The notes beneath the pieces are model-generated. The model had not been told where the DNA came from and made no database searches. It was given only the letters and a program-made list of their open reading frames with translations. From JBMOLK01 sp049325575 (GTDB lineage: Bacteria > Bacillota > Clostridia > Acetivibrionales > Acetivibrionaceae), in assembly GCA_049325575.1 (NCBI GenBank), contig JBMOLK010000015.1, forward strand, positions 1 to 24,533: a DNA stretch of 24,533 nucleotides. Reading direction: 5' to 3'. The first letter of the stretch is position 1. Each line of letters opens with the position of its first letter. Below are positions 1 to 7,908 of the stretch, piece by piece. The position numbers and the translations under genes are program-made.

Positions 1-161
1 TTTGATCTAAAGTTATAGTATAAAAGAAATAAAAACAGTATAAACCCCGGTATGGCAGCTATTAACTTTAAAGTTGCAATTACTATCAAAAGAACAAATA
101 TGACCAAAAGGTAGAAACTAGCTTTTGGTATAAATATTCCCGTAAATTTCTTACTGTCCAT
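1..161 (-). CDS. gdpP: GdpP-like c-di-AMP phosphodiesterase, N-terminal fragment (runs off the left edge)
   Basis: Only the first 53 codons are in the window; the rest lies beyond position 1. The start ATG (159-161 on the minus strand) follows a GGGAGAAG ribosome-binding site. The visible protein has a short basic start (MDSKKF), then two hydrophobic stretches at about residues 15-32 and 34-48 and the end motif LLYYNFR. This is the usual start of clostridial GdpP/YybT proteins, which have two N-terminal membrane helices, then PAS, degenerate GGDEF and DHH/DHHA1 domains that hydrolyse c-di-AMP. None of the catalytic domains is visible, so the call rests on the N-terminal pattern and on the upstream MazG-like gene, a neighbour often found in clostridial rpsR/gdpP/rplI/dnaB clusters. 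The gap to the upstream gene is 24 bp, so the two are probably cotranscribed. A different two-helix membrane protein remains possible. Confidence 0.6.
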   Translation of the reverse strand, partial: MDSKKFTGIFIPKASFYLLVIFVLLIVIATLKLIAAIPGFILFLFLLYYNFRS

Positions 162-185
162 GACTTACTTCTCCCATGTCAACGG

Positions 186-530
186 TCAATTAACCTTGTT
201 TTTTATTCTAGAACAGTTTAAATGCTTTGCCAACTCCGATAAATCCCCGTAATACTTTTCTACGTCATGATTTTCTACAAGACCAAGCTTAATCTTGTTC
301 TCTATTTTTATCTCAACTGCGTTATAGCTTATGCCCAGTCTTCTACCTAGTAAATAACTTATAAGTATTATATTAGAGAGAGTTTCAGAAACCGATTCAT
401 GTACTTCCTCCCTGACTCCGTTAACCAAAGCCTTAAAAAGGCTTGCAATATCGGTAAGAAGCTCGCTTTTAAGCCACTCTATTATTTTAATATTTCTGGT
501 AATATCAATTTCTTTATCAAAAATTGCCAT
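186..530 (-). CDS. MazG-like family protein
   Basis: The gene encodes a 114-residue, mostly helical soluble protein. The central segment (about residues 33-68) has the acidic helix REEVHESVSETLSN followed by a second hydrophobic helix (IILISYLLGRRLGI). It resembles the small clostridial MazG-like proteins, distant relatives of the all-alpha NTP pyrophosphohydrolases. The full EEXXE...EXXD metal-binding signature of true MazG is not evident, so enzymatic activity should not be assumed. The start ATG is preceded by a TGGAG ribosome-binding site. The partial gdpP-like gene begins 24 bp downstream, suggesting an operon reading leftward. An extended -10 promoter candidate lies about 60 bp upstream. 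Family membership is fairly secure; the function is not. Confidence 0.65.
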   Translation of the reverse strand: MAIFDKEIDITRNIKIIEWLKSELLTDIASLFKALVNGVREEVHESVSETLSNIILISYLLGRRLGISYNAVEIKIENKIKLGLVENHDVEKYYGDLSELAKHLNCSRIKNKVN

Positions 531-590
531 ATAACCACTCCAGCTAAAATTTAAGTAGATTTGTTCTCAATCTATCCGTATGTGCGTAAT

Positions 591-622
591 ATTATACCAT
601 TAAAATATTCTTTAGTGTTCAA
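591..622 (-). promoter_or_regulatory. Candidate promoter for the MazG-like/gdpP operon
   Basis: On the minus strand a consensus TATAAT (591-596) is directly preceded by TGG, giving an extended -10 (TGn-TATAAT). A TTGAAC hexamer (617-622) lies 20 bp upstream, too far for an ideal -35, so the extended -10 probably carries the activity. The leader to the ATG would be about 50 nt. Confidence 0.5.
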
Positions 623-693
623 TTTCCCAAAAAAAACACAAATAACTGCGCTATTTTTTTAAAATTATGAAACGCGCTGCAGCAAAATCATCT

Positions 694-1536
694 TTACTGC
701 CCATTATCTACAGCAAACTCGGGATAAGATCCTAAAAACTTATAGAAGGATGTCTTCCTCTTAACCATTGTGAGGGCATCCCTGACATCTTCATCCTCAA
801 TATGCCCATTTAGATCAATAAAAAATATATACTTGCCCAACTCATTTTTGGCAGGCCGTGATTCAATCCTGGTCATATTTATATCCCAAAGGCTGAATAT
901 GTCAAGTACTCTGTAAAGACTACCAGGTTTATTATCGGTAGAGAACACTATGGATGTTTTGTTACGCTTTGCTTTCTCTGCATCCTCCTTAGACACTACA
1001 ACAAATCTGGTCAGGTTATTGTCATTATCCTGTATAGCTCGATCCAGGACTTCAAGGCCATAAACCTTTGCTGCAGTAGCCGAGCCTATGGCGGCTATAT
1101 CACCACTGCCCTGCGCAACTTCTTTAGCCGCCTCTGCAGTACTGTAAAGGTACTTTACAGCAGCGTTTGGAAAAACAGAGTTTATATATTTTCTACACTG
1201 CCCTATTGGCTGTGGGTGAGACAAAATGCATTTTATATGATCCTTCTTTGTTCCTTCCTTCACAAGTAAATTCTGGTTTACCGATATTACCACCTCTGCC
1301 TTAATCTTAAGTTCTACTTCGGCTGCAAGCATGTCAAGTGTAACGCTTACCGCTCCTTCAAGGGAGTTTTCAATGGGGACAATGGCTTCATCAATCTCAT
1401 TATTATCCACTGCCAGAATCAGATCGGCCATGGTGCCATAGTCGTATTCGCTGAATTCCCGGCGGCCTTTGACATACTCAGTCATAGCCTCCTGCGAAAA
1501 GGTCCCTTTAGGTCCAAGAAAACCTATCTTTATCAT
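694..1536 (-). CDS. pheA: Prephenate dehydratase
   Basis: This 280-residue cytoplasmic enzyme converts prephenate to phenylpyruvate in phenylalanine synthesis. The catalytic domain spans about residues 3-180. It opens with the typical IGFLGPKGTFSQEA motif, has PIENSLEGAV at 54-63, and ends with the catalytic TRF motif at 176-178 (NNLTRFVV). An ACT regulatory domain follows at about 194-272, with the ESRP motif (225-228) that forms part of the phenylalanine-binding site, so feedback inhibition by phenylalanine is expected. No chorismate mutase domain is fused, so this is the monofunctional form common in Firmicutes. The start ATG has an AAGGAG site 7 bp upstream. The gene stands alone, divergent from the AI-2E family gene. 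I saw no T-box or other amino-acid-responsive leader in the 249 bp upstream. Confidence 0.95.
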   Translation of the reverse strand: MIKIGFLGPKGTFSQEAMTEYVKGRREFSEYDYGTMADLILAVDNNEIDEAIVPIENSLEGAVSVTLDMLAAEVELKIKAEVVISVNQNLLVKEGTKKDHIKCILSHPQPIGQCRKYINSVFPNAAVKYLYSTAEAAKEVAQGSGDIAAIGSATAAKVYGLEVLDRAIQDNDNNLTRFVVVSKEDAEKAKRNKTSIVFSTDNKPGSLYRVLDIFSLWDINMTRIESRPAKNELGKYIFFIDLNGHIEDEDVRDALTMVKRKTSFYKFLGSYPEFAVDNGQ

Positions 1537-1685
1537 ATACTTCTCCTTTTATAACATCTCATGTATTAATTATCACAATCAATAAGCAAGTCCAAAGAAT
1601 ACAGCTCTTTGAACAAAGCATCATATTATATAATAACATTATTCTTTTGATTTTCCAATCAGTATTAATCATAATGCAGTCCAAG

Positions 1686-1769
1686 TTTACATATAAAAAA
1701 ATGTGTTTTATTTTAAAGTAGATATATAAATTTATCTAATATTATGGTAGTTTATAATATATAAACTAC
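1686..1769 (+). promoter_or_regulatory. Promoter region of the AI-2E gene with a perfect 10-bp inverted repeat
   Basis: A perfect inverted repeat, GTAGTTTATA-ATA-TATAAACTAC, occupies 1747-1769 and ends 3 bp before the GGAGG ribosome-binding site (1773-1777). It contains a consensus TATAAT (1753-1758) with only a weak -35 (TTTATC, 1731-1736). A second promoter candidate is TTTACA (1686-1691), a 17-bp spacer and TATTTT (1709-1714). If the first is used, the palindrome sits over the -10 and start point like an operator; if the second, it forms an RNA hairpin next to the ribosome-binding site. Confidence 0.4.
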
Positions 1770-1785
1770 ATTGGAGGAATAGTGT

Positions 1786-2862
1786 ATGTGGTACAATCAT
1801 AAATTCTTTAAATATGGAGCAGGTATCCTGCTTATTCTCCTTATAATATTCATGCTGGGACAGATTAATTTTTTTATTTCTCCTTTTAGAAAATTGATTG
1901 CATCTATATTTACTCCTCTTTTAGTATCAGGTATATTCTACTATATTCTGCGTCCCCTTGTTAATCTCCTTGAGAAATTCAGGGTTAGAAGATCTATTGG
2001 CATACCGGTAAGCTTCCTGGTTGTTATTCTCCTGTTTATAGTAGTTAGCGCCCAGACGGGAGCAATAATTGTTGAACAGTTCACTCAGCTCATGAAAGAC
2101 TTACCCAACTTTGATATTGCCTGGGAAAAAACAAGCAGCTTCCTAAACAGTGAATGGCTTAAATCCATACCTTTTGACAAGTTGGAGCAAAAGGCAGTGG
2201 AGGTACTTGAGTATATCTCGCAGAACATAAGCAAGCTATTTCTGGGCCTGGTTTCAACTGTCACAAATGTAGGAACCATAGTTTTAACAATTCCCTTTAT
2301 ACTTTTTTATTTCTTAAAAGACGATAAGCACTTTTCATCAAGTATTTTGGCCCGTGTGCCGAAAAAACACTACGCTAAAGCAGATAAAATAATGAAAGAT
2401 ATCGATAATGCACTGTCTTCCTATATTGTTGGTCAGATGCTGGTTGCTTTGTCCATAGGTATAATGATGTTTATAGGTTTTCTGATTATAGGAATAAAGT
2501 ATTCTCTAATCCTTGCAATATTTGCCATGATTACGGCCCTTATTCCGTTCTTCGGATCTGCAATTGGAATTATTCCTGCGTTATTTATAAGTCTTACAGT
2601 GAATGATCCCTTCATGTTTTTAAAAGTGATTCTGGTGATGGTTATCGTACAGCAGATTGACAATAACTTTATTTCTCCACAGATCATGGGACAAAGACTT
2701 CATGTTCATCCTGTGACAGTAATACTCCTTTTGATGATTGGGGTTTCTTTATATGGCTTTGTTGGCCTTCTGCTGGTAGTACCCTTGTATGCGGCTTTAA
2801 AGGTAACAGCAAAAAATGTTTATGAAATGTACAAAGAGTATAAAGGGCACTCACATGCATAG
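1786..2862 (+). CDS. AI-2E family transporter (UPF0118/YdiK-type membrane protein)
   Basis: The gene encodes a 358-residue polytopic membrane protein. Hydrophobic segments lie at about residues 12-28, 31-58, 73-95, 155-178, 213-233, 235-268, 272-290 and 305-338. A hydrophilic region (about 95-150) follows the third segment, the usual topology of the family. The C-terminal block DNNFISPQIMGQRLHVHPV followed by a hydrophobic segment with LLLVVPLYAALK is the most recognisable family signature. Members have been linked to AI-2 export, Na+/H+ exchange and other transport, so the substrate here is unknown. The start ATG follows GGAGG at 8 bp spacing. It is a single-gene unit divergent from pheA and ends at a bidirectional terminator shared with the endoglucanase gene. 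A perfect palindrome just upstream suggests dedicated control. Confidence 0.85.
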   Translation: MWYNHKFFKYGAGILLILLIIFMLGQINFFISPFRKLIASIFTPLLVSGIFYYILRPLVNLLEKFRVRRSIGIPVSFLVVILLFIVVSAQTGAIIVEQFTQLMKDLPNFDIAWEKTSSFLNSEWLKSIPFDKLEQKAVEVLEYISQNISKLFLGLVSTVTNVGTIVLTIPFILFYFLKDDKHFSSSILARVPKKHYAKADKIMKDIDNALSSYIVGQMLVALSIGIMMFIGFLIIGIKYSLILAIFAMITALIPFFGSAIGIIPALFISLTVNDPFMFLKVILVMVIVQQIDNNFISPQIMGQRLHVHPVTVILLLMIGVSLYGFVGLLLVVPLYAALKVTAKNVYEMYKEYKGHSHA

Positions 2863-2949
2863 AATTATTTAAAGATCCGGTGAAGGCGGCTCTACAGCAG
2901 ACTGTTTTTAACTTACAACCAGGAAAAAAAATTGGCGGTACAGAAAAAA

Positions 2950-2978
2950 GGAAGAAGTCCAAGAATAGGATTTCTTCC
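2950..2978. terminator. Bidirectional terminator between the convergent AI-2E and endoglucanase genes
   Basis: GGAAGAAGTCC (2950-2960) pairs with GGATTTCTTCC (2968-2978) across a 7-nt loop with one G-T wobble. The stem is flanked by AAAA on the left and TTTT on the right, so it can terminate transcripts from either side. It lies 87 bp after the AI-2E stop and 38 bp after the endoglucanase stop. Confidence 0.75.
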
Positions 2979-3015
2979 TTTTAGTTATTAATTATATAAT
3001 ATTAGTTTGTTTTTA

Positions 3016-5055
3016 CTATGGAGCAACTCCCCACACCTGCTGGCTTCCTATATGCCCTGTTACCTTGTTCCAGTCAACAAAGCTTGATGCTGCAGAATTA
3101 AATGAGTAATCATTGGTTTGATTATAGTTAGTCCAATCCGACTTTGCAAACCTTCCCTGTATTTCTATGCTTGCACCTGGTGCCAGACTTCCTGCACCAC
3201 TGGTAAAACCAATCTCCAGGTAATAGTCTGCCCCGGCAGCGCTCTGACTCATTTTTACAAACTTGCCATTTACATTGGATGTTCCTACCGGTGACCAGTC
3301 ACACCAGTATGTCTGTGCCTTTTCACCGTCTATAGTATAGTAGTATCTTAGTTTTACATCTGCCAGGCTGATTGATGTACTGCCTGTATTTGTAATCTTG
3401 AATTTAGGATGAATGCTGTTGCTGCTGGAGGATGTACCTCCATTAAAGAACTGTACCTTCAATGCTCCGGAGCCGGTAGAAGGAGGCTGTGAAGGTGCTA
3501 CTGTTGTTGGAGTAGGCGTAGGTGCTGTAACAGGTGACTTTGTAGGTGTAGGAACTATCACCGGCGAAGGTGCAGGTGAAGAGCTGCCTCCTGTAGAGAA
3601 CTTAATCCAGTTTACATTAAAGGGACTACCATCAGCATACAATCTTAATGTTTGTTGACCGGCACTTAAATTAACAGTTGCTTTTACAGTGGTCCAATTT
3701 TGCCAACCGCCTGTATTTGGTACTGTTGTTGAAGCAAGAACTGTTGAACCGTTTCTTAAAGAGAACCTGCCTGTGCCATAAAGGCTTGCCACCCTGTATT
3801 CAACAGTGTATGTACCGGATGACTGGACATTTACCCTATAATCCATCCAGTCTCCAACATCAATCCAGCCTACATTTAACCCGCCTTCTACACAGCTTTC
3901 GGTTTGTATTCCATACATACCATCATATGCTTCCGCTTCAAATGTACCAGGTATTACCTTGCTGACCGATATAGGGCTAGGAGTAGGAACAGGCGACTTT
4001 GTCGGTGTAGGTGCTACAGGTGCAGATGTTGTAGGTGTAGTGCCGCCCCCACCTATTTTTGACTTAATAAATTTACCTGATGTAGAGAGGTTTGCGTCAG
4101 TCCATCCTCCAGATGTGCTGGCTCCAGGGTTTAGCGCCGCTGAAGACTCTGCTTTGTCACTAAGTGACCAGTTGGCCCAACTTATTTTTCTGCTGGCCAT
4201 AAAATCGATCCAGGTTTGTGACTGGCTTAAGTAAACGCCTCCACCTCCGGATGCATCACTGGTACCCCATTCACTTACGAAAATAGCAGCTCCCTTACTC
4301 ATTGCATAGTCTATTCTGTCTCTCAAATACTGCCCGTGAGTTCCTGCATAGAAGTGTAATGCATACATTATATTGCTAAACTTTAGAGGATTATTGGCTG
4401 CATCATGAATATCCTGGCTCCATGTACCCGTTCCAACAATTATAATATTGTCCGGGTCAATTGCACGTATAACAGGAATAACTTCTTCAGCGTAAGGCTT
4501 GATATGTCCGTTCCAGGTTACTCCCCCGTTAGGTTCATTAGCTATCTCATAGATAACATTGGGGTAATTTCCGTATAAAGTAGCCATTTCCCTAAAGAAT
4601 TCTTTTGCCTGCTGCTTGTACATATTTGGGTCATTATCCTGCAGGATATGCCAGTCAATAATTATATAAAGCCCAAGATCGATAGCCGCTTCTACAGCTT
4701 CTTTTACTTTATTTTTTAGAGATGGGTTTGATATGTAACCGTTTTCTGCAGTATACATTGCAACTCTGAATACTGTGATTCCCCAATCATCCCGCAGCCA
4801 CTTCATACTATTATAGTTAACATAGTTTCCGTACCATTGAATTCCATGGGAGCTCATACCTTTTAACTGAATTGCCTGACCACTTTGATTGCATAATTGA
4901 CTTCCAACAATTTTAAGCTGCCCGTTTTGAGCTACAGCATTAACTGCAGCAAAACCGGTATTGATACTAAATGCAGTAAATAATGATAGAACGATAGCTA
5001 TACTTAAGAGTATAGACAGTGCTTTCTTCGGTGTACTTTTTTTTGTTACTAACAT
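3016..5055 (-). CDS. Secreted GH5 endoglucanase with CBM6 and CBM3 modules
   Basis: This 679-residue extracellular beta-1,4-glucanase should cut internal bonds of cellulose. A Sec signal peptide covers about residues 1-37 (basic start, hydrophobic core, probable cleavage near GFA-A). The GH5 domain (about 43-335, resembling subfamily 2) holds the acid/base Glu174 in IANEPNGG and the nucleophile Glu262 in VSEWGTS. A Pro/Thr linker follows, then a CBM6 (about 368-487), a second Pro/Thr linker, and a C-terminal CBM3 (about 530-679) likely to bind crystalline cellulose. The two linkers share the motif PTPTKSPV, suggesting copied linker units. There is no dockerin, so it should act as a free, non-cellulosomal enzyme. 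The start ATG follows GGGAGG at 8 bp spacing. The gene is monocistronic with a long upstream region. Confidence 0.95.
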   Translation of the reverse strand: MLVTKKSTPKKALSILLSIAIVLSLFTAFSINTGFAAVNAVAQNGQLKIVGSQLCNQSGQAIQLKGMSSHGIQWYGNYVNYNSMKWLRDDWGITVFRVAMYTAENGYISNPSLKNKVKEAVEAAIDLGLYIIIDWHILQDNDPNMYKQQAKEFFREMATLYGNYPNVIYEIANEPNGGVTWNGHIKPYAEEVIPVIRAIDPDNIIIVGTGTWSQDIHDAANNPLKFSNIMYALHFYAGTHGQYLRDRIDYAMSKGAAIFVSEWGTSDASGGGGVYLSQSQTWIDFMASRKISWANWSLSDKAESSAALNPGASTSGGWTDANLSTSGKFIKSKIGGGGTTPTTSAPVAPTPTKSPVPTPSPISVSKVIPGTFEAEAYDGMYGIQTESCVEGGLNVGWIDVGDWMDYRVNVQSSGTYTVEYRVASLYGTGRFSLRNGSTVLASTTVPNTGGWQNWTTVKATVNLSAGQQTLRLYADGSPFNVNWIKFSTGGSSSPAPSPVIVPTPTKSPVTAPTPTPTTVAPSQPPSTGSGALKVQFFNGGTSSSSNSIHPKFKITNTGSTSISLADVKLRYYYTIDGEKAQTYWCDWSPVGTSNVNGKFVKMSQSAAGADYYLEIGFTSGAGSLAPGASIEIQGRFAKSDWTNYNQTNDYSFNSAASSFVDWNKVTGHIGSQQVWGVAP

Positions 5056-5803
5056 AACTTTTACCTCCCAAAATTTTGAATACTCTACTGTGTAAAGTCA
5101 CGCTTCACACTTCTCTTTATATTTTACCGAAAAAAATTACTACCTCCTTTCACGTCAAGGATAAATGGTATCTATATTTTGTTAAACTTAATGTAGAACC
5201 AACACAAACCGGATAGCTATGCACTTAAAACTGTAAACTTTTACGTTGAATTAGTAAGGTTTGTCCTAGGGAAATGTATTGATAGATTTATTGGTACATC
5301 GAAGACTATATACTTTACTACTAAATAATCTATTGACTTTATAAACTTCTATGAGATCTTTCATCTAAAATCCATAATTCCTCCAATACACCATATAACT
5401 TCTTAATATTATATTACTAATAATAAATCATAATGCATCTTCGTACAATAATAAATCAGAAGTTTTTAATGTCTGTTTATTAATGTACCGGCAATAAAAC
5501 ATCTATAATATTTATTAAAGATTAAGCCAAAAGATCTTTGCAAAGAACACAATGTTGTAGCCAGAAAATATATAACGGGAGTCTTATCTAAGGAGTGAGA
5601 GATATTAAGCGAGGGTAAAATCAGAAATGGATACAACCAATTCCTCCTTCCAAACAATCAAAACATATCAAATAATAAAAAAATGTATATCTTAAGTAAA
5701 CTAAAAATCTTTATATTTTTATACACATGTGTTTCTAATATTATTTTAACAAAAATTTTCCTTACTCGCAACAAGTTTTTTTAAGTGGGTACTTCTTAGC
5801 CGC
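5056..5803. other. Long AT-rich intergenic region with no convincing gene
   Basis: About 750 bp lie between the endoglucanase start and the terminator of the stalk-domain gene. It should contain the endoglucanase promoter, but I could not pick one with confidence. Visible items are the leader hairpin and orphan ribosome-binding sequence (entry 5090-5110), a direct repeat of AATAATAAATCA near 5417-5460, and a short ACACATGTGT palindrome near 5723. Between about 5513 and 5608 the plus strand has a stop-bounded open frame of about 30 codons without a start. It could be a decayed gene, but I recognise nothing in it. Confidence 0.4.
5090..5110 (-). promoter_or_regulatory. Leader hairpin upstream of the endoglucanase
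   Basis: On the minus strand GTGTGAAG (5103-5110) can pair with CTTTACAC (5090-5097) around a 5-nt loop with one G-T pair, 35 nt before the ATG. A further 31 nt upstream is a perfect AAAGGAGGTA (5141-5150) with no start codon at usable distance. Both lie in the probable leader; any regulatory role is inference. Confidence 0.25.
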
Positions 5804-5841
5804 AAAAAACTCCCCTGCTCCAAAAAGCCGGGGAGTTTTTT
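5804..5841 (-). terminator. Terminator of the stalk-domain protein gene
   Basis: AAAAAACTCCCC (5804-5815) pairs perfectly with GGGGAGTTTTTT (5830-5841) around a 14-nt loop. On the minus strand the stem is followed directly by its T-run, 10 bp after the stop codon of the leftward gene. The symmetric A- and T-runs could also stop rightward transcription. Confidence 0.85.
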
Positions 5842-5850
5842 GTCAGAATG

Positions 5851-7701
5851 CTAAGGGTGCTCAATGTATAGGGTAATGGATTTGATAACTTCGCGTTGAA
5901 CGTCAAATTTTATATAACTCACGCTGCCGTCACTAAAAGTATAAGTGTGATTTTGAGCGTCAAAATCTATTTCCTGTGGGTTATATACATAGGACTCAAG
6001 AATCTTGCTGTATCCGTCACCAACTTTTATACCCCTGGAAGTTTCGTATCCACCTTTGGTTATCTCAATTCGGTCTATAAAAAAAGTCTTTCCGTTTTGT
6101 TTAGGAGACATAAGTCCGATTGTTAACCCGTCATAAACGATTTCTTTCACGTAGGACCCTGCGAAAGTATCAGCGCCCTGTCCCAGCTGCTTTACATTTT
6201 CGGACAAAGGCTCCCCAAATATTGCTTTTATATCAACCTTGTCATCCCAATCTCCAAGTTTTATTTCTTTTTCATTATACTTAACTGTAAAATCTGCTGT
6301 ATCAAGTAAAGCTTTCTTTTGCTTCTCATCATATTTAATTACTATTATCTGTCCATCAGGTATCCATTCCACAGTTGTCCTTAGTGATTCACTGACAAAC
6401 CTTAGCGGCAATACGGTTCTGCCATGGACTATTTTAGCCGGAACGTCAAGCTCTACAGGACTTCCGTTTACATATGCCGTCTTGTTTCCTATAAAAAGTT
6501 CTACAAGAATATCACCCTTTTTAACTGATACCTTTTTAAGGTCAGCATCCCAGGACACTTCAGCACCTATACACTCTGCAACTGCCCTAAATGGAACCAG
6601 GGTTCTGCCATCTTCAATGACAGGTGCTGCTTCCTGTTCAAAGACCGGCTTTCTGCCGTTTATATAGATACTGATCTTCTTCTCTATTTTGCTAAGAGCC
6701 TTACCAAGCTTCCTGTACTTTTCAAGGTCAACATTTTGGCCATCTATCATTATAAGCTCTTCCAAAAGATAAATTGCATCGTTTCTAAGAGTGTTCAATT
6801 CCTCCTTATATATATTGACCTCCGATGAATCCTCTCCATACTGGTTGATATATTGAGGAAGATTGTTCTCTACGTCCTCCGCTCCTTTAATGGATTGTTC
6901 AACCTGGCTTTTTAGCTTATCTGTATATTCTTCAGTATCAATTTCTTCTATATGCTTAACCAAAAAGCCCCTTTTCATATATATACTTTCCGAAATATCT
7001 TCTATACCCGACGCGCTTACAACTTTCCCTGCATAATCCCTGAAGGAAAAATCCCCCACCAGCCTGAATCCTTTCAGTTCGTAGAAACCGCCTTCCAGGT
7101 CATTATATGTAACATACCCTTCCAGTACAAAAGGTTCTACTGCATAACCTCTTTCCTTTTCAGCAATCTTATATAGTTCCAGTCTTAGATTCTCCAGCTT
7201 ACTGTCGAGAGCTGTAAGATCCTCCCTTATTTCCTGCACTTTTTCAGAGTTTTCTCCATACTGGTCTACAGCATTTTCCAGATCTTTCTTTAAAGCTTCG
7301 ATCTGATTTTCTGTTTCCACTATCTGATTCTGAATTGACTTTTTATCAGTTGGAAGCTCACTTGAAATCCCGTTTATCGATTCTTTAATGGAAGTAACTC
7401 TAACGGCCTTTGTCATAAAGATACTAGGAGAGTTATCAATTTCACCTATAACTACACAATTCTTATTTTTATATATGCTAAAATCAATATCTCCTACAAG
7501 CCTGTATCCCCCTACTTCATAAAACCCGGATTCCAATTCATTGTAGGTTACAATACCCTCTATGGTCAAAAGGTTTGTGTCCTCACCAGATGTAATCTCC
7601 CTGGTTACTTCGGTGCTGCTGTCATTTGCTGACACCGGTATTGAACTAAAAATGAAAGCTAAAACCACCGAAAATATTAATACTCTTGTTAATCCTTTCA
7701 T
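5851..7701 (-). CDS. Secreted stalk-domain (copper amine oxidase N-like) protein with a duplicated beta/coiled-coil module
   Basis: The 616-residue product has a signal peptide (about 1-25, cleavage near VSA-N). Next come two copies of one module. Copy 1 has a beta-rich part at about 44-105 (EGIVTYNELESGFYEVGGYRLVGD) and a helical, probably coiled-coil part at 119-183. Copy 2 has the same at about 192-253 (EGYVTYNDLEGGFYELKGFRLVGD) and 258-318. Both helical parts contain QYGE(N/D)S. A stalk domain resembling the N-terminal domain of copper amine oxidases follows (about 343-458), with the signatures DGRTLVPFRAVAECIGAEVSWD and GRTVLPLRFVSESL. The last 150 residues are an unrecognised beta-rich domain. 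There is no amine oxidase catalytic domain, so no enzyme activity should be inferred; such proteins are usually cell-envelope or matrix components. The ATG follows a GGGGGAAG site. The gene is monocistronic. The function is unknown. Confidence 0.75.
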   Translation of the reverse strand: MKGLTRVLIFSVVLAFIFSSIPVSANDSSTEVTREITSGEDTNLLTIEGIVTYNELESGFYEVGGYRLVGDIDFSIYKNKNCVVIGEIDNSPSIFMTKAVRVTSIKESINGISSELPTDKKSIQNQIVETENQIEALKKDLENAVDQYGENSEKVQEIREDLTALDSKLENLRLELYKIAEKERGYAVEPFVLEGYVTYNDLEGGFYELKGFRLVGDFSFRDYAGKVVSASGIEDISESIYMKRGFLVKHIEEIDTEEYTDKLKSQVEQSIKGAEDVENNLPQYINQYGEDSSEVNIYKEELNTLRNDAIYLLEELIMIDGQNVDLEKYRKLGKALSKIEKKISIYINGRKPVFEQEAAPVIEDGRTLVPFRAVAECIGAEVSWDADLKKVSVKKGDILVELFIGNKTAYVNGSPVELDVPAKIVHGRTVLPLRFVSESLRTTVEWIPDGQIIVIKYDEKQKKALLDTADFTVKYNEKEIKLGDWDDKVDIKAIFGEPLSENVKQLGQGADTFAGSYVKEIVYDGLTIGLMSPKQNGKTFFIDRIEITKGGYETSRGIKVGDGYSKILESYVYNPQEIDFDAQNHTYTFSDGSVSYIKFDVQREVIKSITLYIEHP

Positions 7702-7820
7702 GTTTTACTTCCCCCTTCTATTAAAAAAAATTATTTACTTCTACAGATATGACGCTGCTAATGTGCTAAAGGTTCAAAGTTAATCCACAATTTTTTTAAA
7801 ATTTAAAGGCAAATAATAAT

Positions 7821-7853
7821 CTCCAGATGGTAACAGCCCGTTATCACCTGGAG
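7821..7853 (-). terminator. Hairpin downstream of the chemotaxis gene
   Basis: CTCCAGATGGTAAC (7821-7834) pairs with GTTATCACCTGGAG (7840-7853), 14 positions with two wobble or mismatched pairs and a 5-nt loop, 55 bp after the stop of the leftward chemotaxis gene. The following minus-strand tract is T-rich but not a pure T-run, so termination is likely rather than certain. Confidence 0.5.
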
Positions 7854-7908
7854 AGTTTATCCGATCTATCATAAAATCATATAGGAATATTAAGAGCGAA
7901 ACATAAAT

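Noticed and set aside
3510..4045. CRISPR-like or tandem repeat array
   Set aside because: The repeated GTAGGTGTAGG-type sequence encodes the Pro/Thr linkers of the endoglucanase; there are no regular repeats with unique spacers.
3413..4234. Glycine/valine-rich plus-strand frames opposite the endoglucanase
   Set aside because: They are complements of the Pro/Thr linkers, not independent genes.
5266..5364. A 32-codon minus-strand frame (starting MKDLIEVYKVNRL) upstream of the endoglucanase
   Set aside because: The nearest GGAGG is about 16 bp from the ATG, and it instead serves a 4-codon frame. Composition and length are consistent with chance.
5466..5657. A 63-codon minus-strand open frame in the endoglucanase/stalk-protein gap
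   Set aside because: It has no ribosome-binding site and no recognisable protein features, and it sits in AT-rich sequence.
5851..7701. Copper amine oxidase enzyme
   Set aside because: Only the small N-terminal stalk-type domain is present; the large catalytic domain and the TPQ-forming tyrosine region are absent.
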